Below, in pieces: positions 45,526 through 56,290 of a DNA stretch of 64,000 bases. The notes beneath the pieces are model-generated. The model searched no databases. It was not told the DNA's origin and saw only the letters and a program-made list of their open reading frames with translations. The translations under genes and the position numbers were made by a program. The DNA comes from Clusia tigrina (taxonomy: Eukaryota > Arthropoda > Insecta > Diptera > Clusiidae). Each line of letters begins with the position of its first letter. Position 1 is the stretch's first letter. The stretch lies in assembly GCA_920105625.2 (NCBI GenBank), contig OV050030.1:174085315-174149314 (forward strand), written 5' to 3'.

Positions 45526-46064
45526 GTAAAGTTTTGGTCTTAAGATTCACTCATCTGATAAAAACAAAATTCCAGATGTCATTGACTTCTGCGTGATGAA
45601 AGGTGTTCTCAGAAGCTGTGTTGAGATATCCCCGTCGCTGGATCTGTCATGAAACCATTCTCCTATTATTGCAACACTGAATTCGAAGGTAGAATGCACA
45701 ATGAAACCACCCACACTACATACGAAACAAACAAACTTCTAGCATTTCAAGGAAATTGTAGATGACATTCTGCCGATCAATATTTGTCTGAAATGTCTTG
45801 AAGATATTGAGGTTACCGTTGAAAATTTTAACAAAACTGTCCAATACGCTGCATGGAACTCTACTCCGGAGCCAGAAGATCAACTGAACAAGCATCCTTC
45901 CCATCCCGTTATTAGGGAGATGGTTGATAAAAAACGCAAACTAAGAAGGGTGTGGCAAAGTACCAGGCATCCGAAAGACAAAAATAATTTTAATAGAGCT
46001 ACAAAAAACCTTAAGCGGTACTTGGCGCAGAAGCAGAATGAAGAAATACAGCACAACTTGTCCA
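45526..46064 (+). pseudogene. Jockey B remnant (right copy, truncated)
   Basis: Only the endonuclease end and the spacer remain (IPDVIDFCVMKGVLRSCVEI, then VAVENFNKTVQYAAWNSTPE). At 46064/46065 the sequence passes directly into the complement of jockey A. The RT that is complete in the left arm is therefore gone from this arm. Confidence 0.85.
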
Positions 46065-48170
46065 TTTTATCTGCATGATTCTGGTGTTGATGTGTTTTGA
46101 CTATGTTAGTCGGCGATCAGGGTGCATTCCTAAATATTTTATATCGGAGGACTGAGAGATAGGCTTCAAGTTTATTTGTACTGGGGCGCAAGTTTTTTTA
46201 CATAATTTAAATGTTAAATGCACGCACTTATTTTCATTCAATTTGATTCTCCAACAATCCATCCAATGCTACAGAATATTCAAGTGTTCTTGGAGCAGCT
46301 TGGATGCAATGTTTGGGTCCGAGTGGGAACATAAAATTGCAGTGTCATCGGCAAATGTTAAGGTGACAGTTCTTTCATAAGTTGGTATATCAGCAGTATA
46401 TAGCGTGTAGAGCAGAGGTCCAACACACTGCCTTGGGGAATTCCTGTTTGAATGGGGTATTCCGCTGAGATGAGATTTTTGTGCTTTATAACAAATTTTC
46501 TACACGAGAGGTAGTTGCTAGTATCATATATAAATTTAAAGACAGTATGCTTTTTAGGTTTATTCAAAGTCCTGTATGCCAAACTTTGTCAAATGCTTAG
46601 GTTAAGTCGAGGAACACAGCAGAACAATATTCTTCACGGGTGTAAGTTTTTTGGATGGTACGTACAATACTGTGAAGTTGTTCAACCGTGCCATGCTTTT
46701 CGCGGAAGCCAAACTGGTGATCTGGTATTACATTTTTTCATCTGTGGCAGTTTTAATCCTCTTTGCTATAAATTTTTTGAAAAGCTTTGAAAAAACTTAT
46801 AATAAGCTCATAGGTCTGTTTTGAGATATTTTCCATGTTTGAGGGAACCCTCCCATTGAAAATATGCAGGAGATTTTCCATGGCTACTATTGGAGATTCG
46901 TTTATCATCTGTCCTGTTATTATGTCACACCCTGGAGCTTTTTTACATCTAATTCGTTAATAGCGTCTACCAATTCTTTCTTTTTATTGCTATTCCTGTG
47001 ATATTTGGGTTATCGCTGGCGTGTGGTTATTTGGAATCATGAATAGCAAGGTTTTGTTTAAAATGAGTAGTGAAAACGACCCCATTTTCGGCATTGCTTT
47101 TTCCCCAGCCGCCATTTGGGAGACGGATTGGTGACTCAGAAATGATTGGTCTTCGCAAATTTTTAGCTGCTCGCCAGATAGAATACCTAGTTGCTGTTGT
47201 AGGGGATCTCTGTTATTGCCATTCGCATCTGATTGATCGCTTTTCTAATAAAACTATATATAAAAGATGTACTCCGAAATCTTTGCCGAGTAACAGGTTT
47301 GTAGGGCGGGGTAGCTACCTTCGTTGCTTGGGATAACAATTTTGTGAATGTATACACAGCTGCATTTATTTCTTGGTCTGCTTTCAGGGATAGAGACAGA
47401 TTGAGATGCGAGCTGATCTACATTTTATATTTCAACCAATCCGTTTGCTTGAAAACTAGGGCCTTTTTGTTGTCTCTTTTCGACAATGTTTGGGATTTGA
47501 GTGTTATTATTGTAGGAGTATGATCCGAGGACAGATCTAGTGATGATTGTACGTGAGTGAATGTTGTGTAAACCTTTAGCGACTCCGAAGTCTATCAGGT
47601 TTGATCTTTATCTGTAGACCAATATGTGGAGCTGCCACAAGATAAAACGACCACCCTTAGTTTAGTTATCGTTGATAATAGCTTTCTCCCCTTTGGAGTT
47701 ACTGGGCGAGAGCCCCAATGCGTATGTTTGACATTAAAATTTCCAGCAGCAATACATTTATTACCGAGAGTACCAAAGAAGTGCTTATATTGGTGTTACT
47801 CTGTTGTGTATGGGTGGGCAGTAGATTGCTGATATTATTAGTCCACTTACATATTCTTCAAGTATAATGCTTGTTGCTTGAATATGCTCTATTCTATTTT
47901 TAATTAAAAGTGCATTGATTGTTTTCCAACCCATGTCATAGTTATTGCTGGAGACAGATATATGTGAAATTATTTTTGACGGTTCACCTGTCAACCTATT
48001 TTTCAGGTACCACACGAGCTTTGCCACTAAGTTGTGCCACCACGAGCTTTGCGACTAGAGTGTTTGGTATCATAGATGGTATATCCATCTATATTGAAGC
48101 TATTGTTCTGAGTGAGATGGGTTTCCAAAATTAGCATAAGTTCTAAATGTTTGTGCTCAAACTTGTGCTG
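46065..48170 (-). pseudogene. Jockey A (right copy, 3'-truncated by the 1,831-bp deletion)
   Basis: Mirror of 20051-22160. The minus strand retains the endonuclease (GLIISAIYCPPIHN) and RT with FREKHGTVEQLHSIV, FRKFVIKHKNLISAEYPIQT-type text, GIPQGSVL and the FADDTAIL box. It is cut after NTRI at the deletion. Frames are broken at the same places as in the left copy. Confidence 0.85.
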
Positions 48171-49131
48171 CGTTACACCGCTAGCGTGTAAATATGTGAT
48201 TTTTATGGTGGTTATGGGTTTAATAATAGAGATTGTAATATCATGTTATCTACAAGTGAAGCGATATTTAATTTCCAAAGGAATTATTTGAATAAATATT
48301 CAACACAACTAAACATGTGCATGAATCGAAAAAAATTGTTTGACCAAAATCGAAAACCGAATTTGAGCGAAATGGAAAACTTGCAGCAGAAAATTGAAGA
48401 ATTTGAGGTGGTGTTGCAGCAGAAAGAGAATAAAATTATGCAACAACAGCAGCAAGCCGAGCAATCAGCCGAAACAGAAGAATGACAACAAAGAGTTCTG
48501 CGGTTGGGAGAAGAGTTGCAACATTACGAAGGGAAATCATGCACCAACAAAAAAAAATTCAACGACACCAGCAGATACAACAACAGCAAAGGCCGCAACA
48601 GCAGCAAGTCCAGCAACAGCCAGAACTGAATTTTTTACTTCAACCTCAACATATTCTAAATCAATTCAGGCACCTTAAACCATTCGACGACAATCAAAAT
48701 TATAGCCTGCCATCATTTATAAAGGCCGTGGTGAAGCAGCATCAGAGAGCTAGGTGATAATGCTAACTGGGAAAACATTTTCGCCCAATCAAGTCTTATG
48801 GAGAGTTATTCAGCAAATGCCGACTAATAAAGGTTAGTAATCTAAGTGAATTATTAAGAGTAGCGGATAGCATTAAATAAAAGCTAAATGAATGTATGAT
48901 TTCGACGACAAAAATCGAAATATATACCAACCAGAAAACATAGATAGAAACCTAGTAGAAATAGTTACTGAAAATATAGATGGAACTGTTAGAGCGTACA
49001 TCGTCGACAACGTGACATTAGACGATATTTATAGAAAATACCAAAGTTTACGATAACTAAACGATACTATATGTATAGCCTACAACCATAGAAAGAGCAA
49101 GATTTTTACAAAACCTAGTTTTTTCACTCAA
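48171..49131 (+). pseudogene. Gypsy-2 gag, N-terminal half (right copy)
   Basis: The frame 48243-48485 (MLSTSEAIFNFQRNYLNKYS to AEQSAETEE) is uninterrupted here, whereas the left copy has a TAA at LNKYST. It shows the coiled-coil LQQKIEEFEVVLQQKENKIM and a Q run. After a frameshift come QQQQRPQQQQVQQQPELNFL and then LGDNANWENIFAQ. It ends at AATC (49133), where the Helitron end plus mariner starts. It is a gag fragment only; no RT is in this arm. Confidence 0.8.
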
Positions 49132-49135
49132 TCTA

Positions 49136-50018
49136 AGGGGTTTTTGAATAAGAGCGCTACAAAAGTTTTTTTAAATAAAACAAAACCGGTTTTAGATATC
49201 AATGAAGTTCTTTATTCCTGTGAAAGTACGTTCGATGCCATTATGTATGGAACTCGATTTGTTTTGCATGGCCACCACGGGCACGCTTGCAGAAGTCCAG
49301 ACGCTGAACCCAATTTTCAACGGTTTTCAAGCATAAATCGGCCGATACTGCTGCAATTTCACGTTCGATATTCGTACGAAGTTCATCAATCGTCGCTGGC
49401 TTGTTGGCATAGACCATAGACTTGACGTAGCCCCACAGGAAATAATCTAACGGCGTCAAATCGCACGACCGAGGCGGCCAATCGACTGGGCCATTTCGTG
49501 AGATAAAACGTTCACCAAACTTGGTTTGCAGTAAATTGGTTGTGGCATTCGCTGTGTGGCTTGTGGCGCCGTCCTGTTGGAACCACATGTCCTCCAAGTC
49601 CATATTATCCAATTGGGGACAAAAATATTCGGTTATCATTGAATGGTAGCGATTCGCATTCACAGTTATGTGCCGGTCTTGATCATCAGGGAAGAAGTAC
49701 GGCCCAATGACGCCGCCGGCCCATAAACCGCACCAAACCGTAATTTCTTCGGGATGCAATGATGACTCATTGACGAAGCCATTCAGCCAGAAATGAGATT
49801 CATCATAAATTGGACGTAGCGCTCGTAAAGTTGAGGCGACTGACTCCGAATTTTGGTAATAAATATTAATAATTTCGACTAGTTGTTGGCTCGTAAATCT
49901 TTGTGTAATGAAATGGCAAACCTTACTGAAGAGAAATGTCAAAAGAGCGGGAAAAAATATGGCGTCGTTTCCTGTTACTATCGATTTACTTTTGTAGCGT
50001 TTCTTTTGAAAAACCCTT
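49136..50018 (-). mobile_element. DD41D-type mariner (right copy)
   Basis: 883 bp, inverted twin of 18209-19091 with TA on both sides (49134-49135 and 50019-50020). The twins share the insertion site, the internal deletion and the lack of an ATG start, so they arose by duplication of DNA and not by two transpositions. Confidence 0.92.
49241..49942 (-). pseudogene. DD41D mariner transposase with internal deletion (right copy)
   Basis: 233 codons without ATG, as in the left copy, and with the same fused ALRPIYDESHFWLNGF junction. Four residues differ: YYQNSES and STLRALRP against YYRNSES and SALRALRP, ELRTNIE against ELHTNIE, and KQIEFHT against KQIQFHT. The catalytic boxes YDESHF, FQQDGATSH and CDLTPLDYFLWG are all present. 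Confidence 0.85.
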
Positions 50019-50050
50019 TATATAAATAAAACAGGATGTGTGTATGTATG

Positions 50051-52090
50051 GATCCATCCCAATACTATCATAGAGTCTGTCCAAAAGAAGGTGTTAGCAT
50101 AGTCAATTTCATAATATAGATTTTGCTTTAACCATTTGAAAAACCTTGCTGCTAAAAGTGCGGCACACAGCTCTGCTCGAGGAATAGTCAGCTTCGGTTG
50201 CAATGGGGCTACCTGACATTTCGCTGTCAGTAGATTGGTATGATAATTGCCTTGGCTATCTTGCAATCGGAAGTAAGCTGTCGCAGCGAATGCATGCATG
50301 GACGCGTCGCAAAACAGATGGAGACTGGCCGGAGCACTCTCATGAATGGTTCCCAACCAGCGTAGTATTTGAATATCCATAATAACTGAATAGCATTCAG
50401 TTCGAGGAAATATTTATTCCATGTGGACTGAATTGTTGGTGACACGAGTTTATCCCAAGTTATATTGAGCGACCACAATTGTTGCATAATTAACGTCGTT
50501 TTGACGACGATAGCACTTAACCAACCCATCGGATCGAACAGACGTGTGATCGTAGATAAAATTATACGTTTCGTAGCAGGGCCAAGGGGAGTTGGAAATT
50601 AATGCTGAATGTGAATTCATCAGTCGATGGATTCTAATGCATTCCTAACGTCTTTAATGTTTCGTTTGAATTTAATTGCAACCATCCTTTCGTTTCACGA
50701 TGTTCAGGTCGAATGTTTCCCAGCAATTGAAAGTTGTTGCTTGCCCATTTACGTAGCGTAAAAGTATCAGTTCTTAGCATTCCAATTAACTGAGTTTGAC
50801 TTTCAACTGCTTGATCTGTCGAATATCCTCCATATAAAACGTCATCAACGTACTCGTAGGTTTGTTGTTTAACTGCAGATACAGCCAGAGAAAAATTATG
50901 GGCCTCGTCGTCAGCCAGTTGATGCTTCGTGCGGATGGCGGCATACGGAGCTGAACGCGTACCGAACATGACGGTTGAGCAATAATACTCACGGATATTT
51001 CCCGATGGATCATTACGCCATAGAATTCTTTGGTATTGAGCGTCTTCGTCATTCAAATTAATGCAAAAAACATTTTTTCAACATCTGCCATGAAAGCGTA
51101 TTTGAAAAAACGCCAGTTTGTTAGTACAGCTGAAAGAAGATCAGTTTGAAGTGCAGGACCGATAGCCAAGATGTCATTCAGCGACTTTCAGTTTGTTGTT
51201 TTTGTTGATGCATCGAATACGACACGAACCTTCGTGGTCGTACTCGACTCCTTTGTGATAGCATGATGAGGTAGATATCAGCAATTGTAGAAGGTGCGAG
51301 TAGGTTCCGATATTTTGTGCTTTCATTCAGGAGAGGTCACAAGTTTCATCTGGCCAAGTTGAAGATACTCGTCGATAGTGTCCTGGTAGATTTTCTGCAA
51401 AACCCGATCCTGAGTCAGCCGGCGCTCAAGATGAAGAAACCGTTTTAAAGTCAAATGTTGCGATGTGCCGATGACACTGGATAGGTTCAGACTTGATAAA
51501 ATTGGTAGACGTACCACGTATTTGCCATTTTGCAGCCGCTGATAAGTTTTCTTGTAAAAGTTATCGCACCATGTGTTTTGATTGGTTTCGACGTTATCGG
51601 TGGGCAACTTTTCCAGCTCCCAAAACCTGCGTAGCAGATTGTCAGTCTCAACATGAGTGTGCGCAGCCGTTACCGTTGAAAATGGCAGAAATTTTCCAGA
51701 TACTATATAACCCAACGTCGTCCGTTGCGCAATGGGTTGTCCAAGAGCTGTGCGCTGAATGTCATCACGAATAAGTTCGTCGTAAACATCGTTGCCGAGC
51801 AGGAGATCGATGGATTGCGGCTCAAAATAGTTCGGATCAGCGAGATCAATCCCTGTGAGGTAGGGTGCTGTTCTGCGGGCAGATGTCGATGCGGCATAAT
51901 TTGACCAACCTTTGGCAAAACACACGTTAGCACCTCATGAGAAATTTTTTCATCGTAGCGGGATCCGATGATGACATTAACATATGAGCGGCTGCTGGCA
52001 ACCTTCATATCTGCTAATCCGACTATGTTGATGGCAGTCCTCCCTCGAGGTAATCGTTGTTATTGGTCCTTGTGAACCTTGGTCCAAAAA
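50051..52090 (-). pseudogene. BEL/Pao pol (protease, RT, RNase H start)
   Basis: On the minus strand the protease motif EFLDQGSQ (about 52060) is followed by INIVGLADMKVAS and VNVIIGSRYDEKISHEVLTC. The frame 51925-51323 has IDLLLGNDVYDELI and RTTLGYIVSGKF, then GKYVVRLPILSSLN, the BEL protease-RT linker. RT shows STVMFGTRSAPYAAIRTKHQ and the active site YEYVDDVLYGG (51056-50634). RNase H begins at PASLHLFCDASMHAFAATAY and reaches FFWTDSMIVLGWI, where the element is cut. Frameshifts lie near 51930, 51300, 51060 and 50600. Confidence 0.88.
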
Positions 52091-52102
52091 TTCGCTTCGT
52101 TT

Positions 52103-53120
52103 TTATATATCAGTATTGGCGTTTGATACATGGCTTGATGTGCCTGTCGTTAAATGTGATGTTGTTGTAGCTCTTGCGGCATCCATATTAGAATTAATAA
52201 GTGTGTGGTGCTTCCCGCCAAAAGTTAAGCAACTTCTGCGGCTACTGCATTTAGACTCAATATGCGAATATCCTAGGCAATTGAAACATAAATTATGCTT
52301 TCCAACCGACTCTCTTCTTTCAGATACACTCATACGGAGAAATAGTTGACATTCACGTACTGGATGGTTAGCCTTTTCCCAGATTGGGCACATTATTTCT
52401 TGCTTCAGAATCTGATAAGATTGGCGAGTTGTAGGTTTAGGACGATTATTTTGATTACGGGACCCTTGGGCTTATGGCTGTTTCGAAGTCACTTGCGATA
52501 CATTTGAAGTAACTAGCATTTGATGATACTCGTCCAAAAATTCACACAATTTTTCAAAATTCGGAATATCCTTGCTTTTCCGCAATGTGCGATTCCGTTC
52601 AGTGTGCATGGTCAAACAAACTTGTTTCAATAAGTAATAGACGAGGATTTCATTTTGTTTGTCTACACTGATTCCGAGTTTTTCGATGGAACTGATACAC
52701 GACCTGCATGTTTGAGTGAACAGTTTTGTCGATGCAGGATCCTCGCGAGCTGAAAGTGATTGCTGGGAGAGCACATCCATGTAGTGCGTGAATAAAATTA
52801 TTTTGTTTTCGTAGGTATTGTTCAGCATTTCCCATGCGGTTTGATAATTTTCTTCCACAAGACTAAGATGTTGTATGTCTTGCTCAGCACTTTCAGTCAA
52901 AGATTTTTTTATATATTGGAACCGTTGAACATCAGACAAAGTGGTGCACTCAACACAGAAATACTTCCTTGAAGGCAGGCCATTCGATATAACTTCCATT
53001 GAAACTTGGAAGCTTCACTTCAGGTAATGGTAGCTCTTTACAAGAGATGGCAGCTGAGGTTTCGCTAAACGTTGACCCTGAGGAAGTTGCAGCAGATGTT
53101 ACTGGTTGAGGGGGCAAGCA
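52103..53120 (-). pseudogene. BEL/Pao gag
   Basis: The start reads LPLPEVKLPSFNGSYIEWPA (about 53030), a conserved BEL gag entry. A frameshift leads into CTTLSDVQRFQYIKKSLTES (52999-52472), typical of the DUF1759 region. The nucleocapsid has zinc-finger-like cysteines in CPIWEKANHPVREC and CFNCLGYSHIESKCSSRRSC (52393-52103); one Cys-to-Phe-like change is seen in LTFGGKHHTL. In the family this protein assembles particles around the RNA. Confidence 0.85.
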
Positions 53121-53163
53121 ATGACATATGCGTTGCGAATAGTTGACACGACATAGATATATT

Positions 53164-53206
53164 CGCTCTCACGCCGCTAAATTAATTAATTGAGCCCATC
53201 TTTACA
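53164..53206 (+). repeat. 5' LTR remnant (last 43 bp)
   Basis: GCTCTCACGCCGCTAAATTA then ATTAATTGAGCCCATCTTTA and CA match the end of the 3' LTR (56793-56836). The rest of the 5' LTR is missing, because the BEL element abuts at about 53130-53160. Confidence 0.8.
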
Positions 53207-53220
53207 TGGCGATCCTGCCA
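53207..53220 (+). promoter_or_regulatory. Primer-binding site
   Basis: TGGCGATCCTGCCA starts directly after the CA end of the LTR remnant. It is complementary to a tRNA 3' end ending in CCA. The sequence resembles an arginine tRNA acceptor/T-arm end, but the tRNA is not certain. An imperfect repeat of it (CAATCCTGCCAAACTGGCA) follows at 53238-53256. Confidence 0.65.
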
Positions 53221-53319
53221 AACTGGCAATTCTCTAGTCAATCCTGCCAAACTGGCACTTTATTAAAAACCCAAAAACTTTAAACAATCCTAAAATAATC
53301 CTAAAACTGCAGTAAGAAG

Positions 53320-53397
53320 ATGAGTACCGATTTCCACCGACTGTTCGAAAAATTTCAACAACTGGCAGAGCAACACATCCAGAAGGAAGACTCCTAG
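53320..53397 (+). CDS. Short gag-start stub (25 aa)
   Basis: ATG at 53320, then MSTDFHRLFEKFQQLAEQHI and QKEDS, stop TAG at 53395-53397. It stands where gag should start after the leader, and looks like a truncated helical gag N-terminus. The host-like sequence appears to begin right at or after the stop. It may act as an upstream ORF to the gene at 53470. Confidence 0.45.
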   Translation: MSTDFHRLFEKFQQLAEQHIQKEDS

Positions 53398-53469
53398 CTA
53401 CAATCTCACACCCACTTCAAAAAAAGGCAGTAATAAGACAACATAAAATCGACCAAAGTAGTTTTCAAA

Positions 53470-53844
53470 ATGCAGTGCAGTCCCAAAAAACTGAATATTT
53501 GTGAGCGCTTACCGAACCAACAAAATTTACGCGTCAATTTTAATGAGAGAAGTTCCGAAGGTAAGAAGCGACAGAAGAAGTTCCTAACCGCCAAATATGG
53601 TTTCCATCAGATGAGTGTAATACGAAAGAGACTGGCTTTGGAGATGTGGCTGTATGATGTAGTGCAGAAACTCTTTGATCCACCGGGCGAGGCCATCGAC
53701 GTAGACAACGATGAAATTTTAGATATGGACACAGATGACATAAGAATATCTCATGTCATTAAATTATTGTCAGTCTGTAAACGACCACAATCGGAAATAT
53801 CGAAATTTAGCAGTGACCTTTTGGAGCGTGCTAAAACGCTGTAA
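53470..53844 (+). CDS. PPP1R14/CPI-17-like protein phosphatase 1 inhibitor (124 aa, intact)
   Basis: Complete ORF from ATG (AAA before it, a favourable fly context) to TAA. The PHIN-domain features of the PP1 inhibitors CPI-17/PHI-1 are readable. They are a basic stretch KKRQKK (residues 32-37), FLTAKY with Thr40 at the place of the activating phospho-threonine, RKRLALEMWLYDVVQKLFD (52-70), and an acidic segment DVDNDEILDMDTDD (77-90) where the family has LLDM-S-D. The last part is VIKLLSVCKRPQSEISKFSS and DLLERAKTL. The family blocks PP1 catalytic subunits when phosphorylated, in the cytosol. The ORF has no intron, and it is the only cellular gene in the window. It lies between pieces of one LTR element on the same strand. 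Identity as a family member is fairly sure; whether it is the parent gene or a captured cDNA is not. Confidence 0.75.
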   Translation: MQCSPKKLNICERLPNQQNLRVNFNERSSEGKKRQKKFLTAKYGFHQMSVIRKRLALEMWLYDVVQKLFDPPGEAIDVDNDEILDMDTDDIRISHVIKLLSVCKRPQSEISKFSSDLLERAKTL

Positions 53845-53907
53845 ACATTTAAAACTATTTTTTGTATCTCATTTTCTTAAACTATTTTTGTATTTAATAT
53901 AAAAAAA

Positions 53908-53939
<32 letters not shown>

Positions 53940-54495
53940 CTTTGACTTTAATTGTAAATGTTTATAAATTAAAAAAAAATAATAACAAATGAAATGGTTA
54001 TAATTTTAGCTTTGCATAATTTTGTCTTTAGAAACAGAGTAAGCGAAACTTCTTAAGCAACTTAATACATTTAAATATTAGTTAAGAATCTTTAATATTT
54101 TTATATACCTATACATACGTGACTTTTAATTTAATTTAAAGACCATATATAATATAAATGTTATTATTATAAATATATTAATACGGAACAGAAACTAATT
54201 GATAATTCATATGTAATGGAGAAACATTAAACAAAAGCATTAGGAAACCAAGAAAAATTATAAAATTTATTGCAAAATGTTGCAAAAACAACAACAAAAT
54301 TTTGTTATGTAAAATCGCAGATTAAAATGAATTAATTTTAATAGAAAATTCACAAAAACAAAATTTTACATTTAAGTTTTGAAAAGAAAATATGTGTAGT
54401 TAAACCAGTAATTGAAAAGAAATTTTAGCAATTTTATATAGTCAAAAAGTTTACAGTTGCCACTAACCATTAGTATCACTTTTTACAATGACAAG
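53845..54495 (+). other. 3'-UTR-like AT-rich stretch after the PP1-inhibitor gene
   Basis: 650 bp of A/T-rich sequence without ORF, with (TA)n at 53915-53938 and A-runs. It does not look like pol. It would fit the 3' UTR of the captured transcript. No AATAAA near a poly(A) run marks its end. Pol text restarts at about 54495 (FDFDILQRGKSNTNADALS). Confidence 0.55.
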
Positions 54496-55031
54496 AATAT
54501 CATTTTGATTTTGACATACTACAAAGAGGAAAATCAAATACCAACGCAGACGCACTTTCCAGAATCAAAATTGATTCAGAAACTTTAAAACAAATGATTC
54601 CTAAAGAAACCGAAAAAAAAGCTAAAAGAACATTAATTATAACAAGGGGAATGGCTGCCAAAAAACATGCAGACCAACAAAAACAAGTAAAATACAAAAC
54701 CCAAGAGAAGTCTGATCAACTTCATATCTGGGACTGTACATCTATTACTGACGTCAGATACATTACAAAATTGAAGTTTGAAAAAGCGAACGATATAAAT
54801 ATGAAGAGTACTCAATTAATCTATGAAAAAGATAAGAATATATTGCGCGTAAGGTACAACGATAATCCACCGAAATCCGTTTCGATTCTGGAGAAGTTGT
54901 CACCTCTTAATACAAAAACTATGCATAGTAGATATAGTGATAACTATACGAAATACGTTTCGATTATGGAGAAGCTAGAAACTGAAATAAAAAAATTAAA
55001 AATCGACGATCGCTATCGAATAAAGATATAA
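54495..55031 (+). pseudogene. Pol fragment: RNase H end and spacer
   Basis: The frame starts within RNase H at FDFDILQRGKSNTNADALSR (54508 on; usual gypsy text is '...GKSNxNADALSR'). It then runs 145 codons through a lysine-rich spacer (ITRGMAAKKHADQQKQVKYK, SILEKL, SIMEKL) to the stop at 55029-55031. The RNase H catalytic aspartates and the whole RT and protease lie outside and are absent. One frame shift after 55031 separates it from integrase. Confidence 0.8.
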
Positions 55032-56180
55032 TTTTTGAAGGTATCCAAAAAGAAGAATTTAAAATTTATTTAACAAGTTGCAAGAACAAATTAAAGAAAA
55101 TCGTTTCGCATACAAGATTATTATATATGAACCCCCTAACAGAATTGAAAACGATATAATAAAATATAAACTAAGAAATGAATACCACAACTCAACACAT
55201 GGAGGACACCTTGGTATAAGAAAAACCACTCTAAAACTAAAACAAAGATATGTGTGGAAAAATATGAGTCGAATGGTGAAAGATTTTATAAAAAACTGTG
55301 ACAAATGCGCACAGAACAAAATAACTAAACATATACACGAAAAAGAAATAATAAAAGACACACCAAACACTAGTTTTGAAGTACTTGAAATAGACACAGT
55401 TGGACCACTAAGAATGTCAGACAGATTCAGATACATACTCACGATACAATGCGAACTGACAAAATTTGTAATAGCACACCCAATAGAAACCAAAGACGCT
55501 AAAACCGTAGCTAAAACAGTAGTAGAACAATGTATCCTAAAATATGGCAATTTTAAGACATTAAAATCAGATAGAGGCACTGAGTTCACAAATGAGCTCA
55601 TGCACAATATTTGCAAATTACTAGATATTAAACAACAATTCTCAACACCATACCATCACCAAACATTAGGATCAGTAGAAAGAAATCACCGCGTATTAAA
55701 TGAATTCATGTTATCTTTTACCAACGACTATGACTGGCACAATTGGATCCCGTTCTATACCTTTGCATATAATACAAACCCCCCCATGTAGACACACAAT
55801 ATACACCTTTTGAGCTTGTATATGGCAAATTACCACACCTCTCAAGTACTGACAGCCAAGAAAATCCAAAAATATACAATATGGATAACTACGCTAACGA
55901 ACTCAGAATTAGATTACATTATTCAATAAAAAATGCAATAGCATTAAGCGAAAAATCGAAACTACAAAAAAGTATTGTAACACAAAAACACATAAACACA
56001 CTAGATTTAAATATAGGAGAAATGGTATTAGTAAGAAATACGAATAGAAAGAAAAACCAAAAACCCTACAATGGTCCTTATAGAGTAATTGAAATTCGGA
56101 ATGTAAATTGTCTATTAGAAATAAAAGGAGAAATAAAAGAACTCCACAAAAACTTATTAAAAAAATATACCCCGTTTTAA
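55032..56180 (+). pseudogene. Gypsy-type integrase, one frameshift
   Basis: The frame 55078-55791 (no ATG) has the zinc motif in EYHNSTHGGHLGI and KNCDKCAQNK. The catalytic core carries EVLEIDTVGPLRM (first Asp), LKSDRGTEFTNEL (second Asp) and LGSVERNHRVLNEF (Glu). It stops at PPM after a run of seven Cs (about 55782-55788), where a one-base change shifts the frame. It continues in 55788-56180 with TPFELVYGKLPHLSSTD, and the GPY/F-type end KPYNGPYRVIEI, stop at 56178. Apart from this slip it looks complete, which suggests recent activity. Confidence 0.88.
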
Positions 56181-56280
56181 AGATAAACAAGTAAAATTTT
56201 AAGTAATTAATATAACATAAATACTTTTATAAAAAAAAAATTTTTTATTTAAACACCAACAAAAAATTTTTTTTCCCAGT

Positions 56281-56290
56281 AGGATAAGGG
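56281..56290 (+). other. Polypurine tract
   Basis: AGGATAAGGG immediately before the TGTAGTG start of the 3' LTR. It is the expected primer site for plus-strand DNA synthesis. Confidence 0.65.

Larger units (their letters stand above)
34901..50050 (-). repeat. Right arm of the giant palindrome (about 15.1 kb)
   Basis: Inverted copy of 18178-34873. It has the 285 bp missing from LOA-1 of the left arm (here about 42493-42777). It lacks 1,831 bp (left 22161-23991; junction here at 46064/46065), which fuses jockey B to jockey A. Similarity ends at about 50041-50050, some 35 bp inside the 5' end of the Helitron that is intact on the left side. There it abuts a BEL element. Gene decay is shared with the left arm. 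Confidence 0.95.
49132..50050 (+). mobile_element. Stub of the Helitron-2 5' end split by the mariner (right copy)
   Basis: TC at 49132-49133, TA, the 883-bp mariner, TA, then TATAAATAAAACAGGATGTG (50021-50040). This is the first 25 or so bases of Helitron-2 with the same mariner at the same site. Right after this, near 50041-50050, the sequence becomes BEL pol. The stub marks the duplication breakpoint. Confidence 0.85.
50051..53130 (-). mobile_element. BEL/Pao LTR retrotransposon, 3' part missing
   Basis: A single minus-strand element in the order gag, protease, RT and the beginning of RNase H. It is cut at about 50050 by the palindrome edge, so integrase and the 3' LTR are absent. At the other end it stops near 53125-53160, where an unrelated LTR remnant starts, so its own 5' LTR is missing too. 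The coding parts carry several frameshifts but few stops. Confidence 0.88.

Noticed and set aside
18178..50050. Palindrome as a simple fold-back read or library artefact
   Set aside because: The arms differ by scattered substitutions, a 285-bp and a 1,831-bp deletion, and different outer flanks. A single chimeric read would not produce this. A haplotype mis-join is still possible and is listed as a test.
55059..55616. 185-codon minus-strand hydrophobic frame over the integrase
   Set aside because: It is the antisense shadow of the integrase frame 55078-55791, which carries the complete zinc and DDE motifs.
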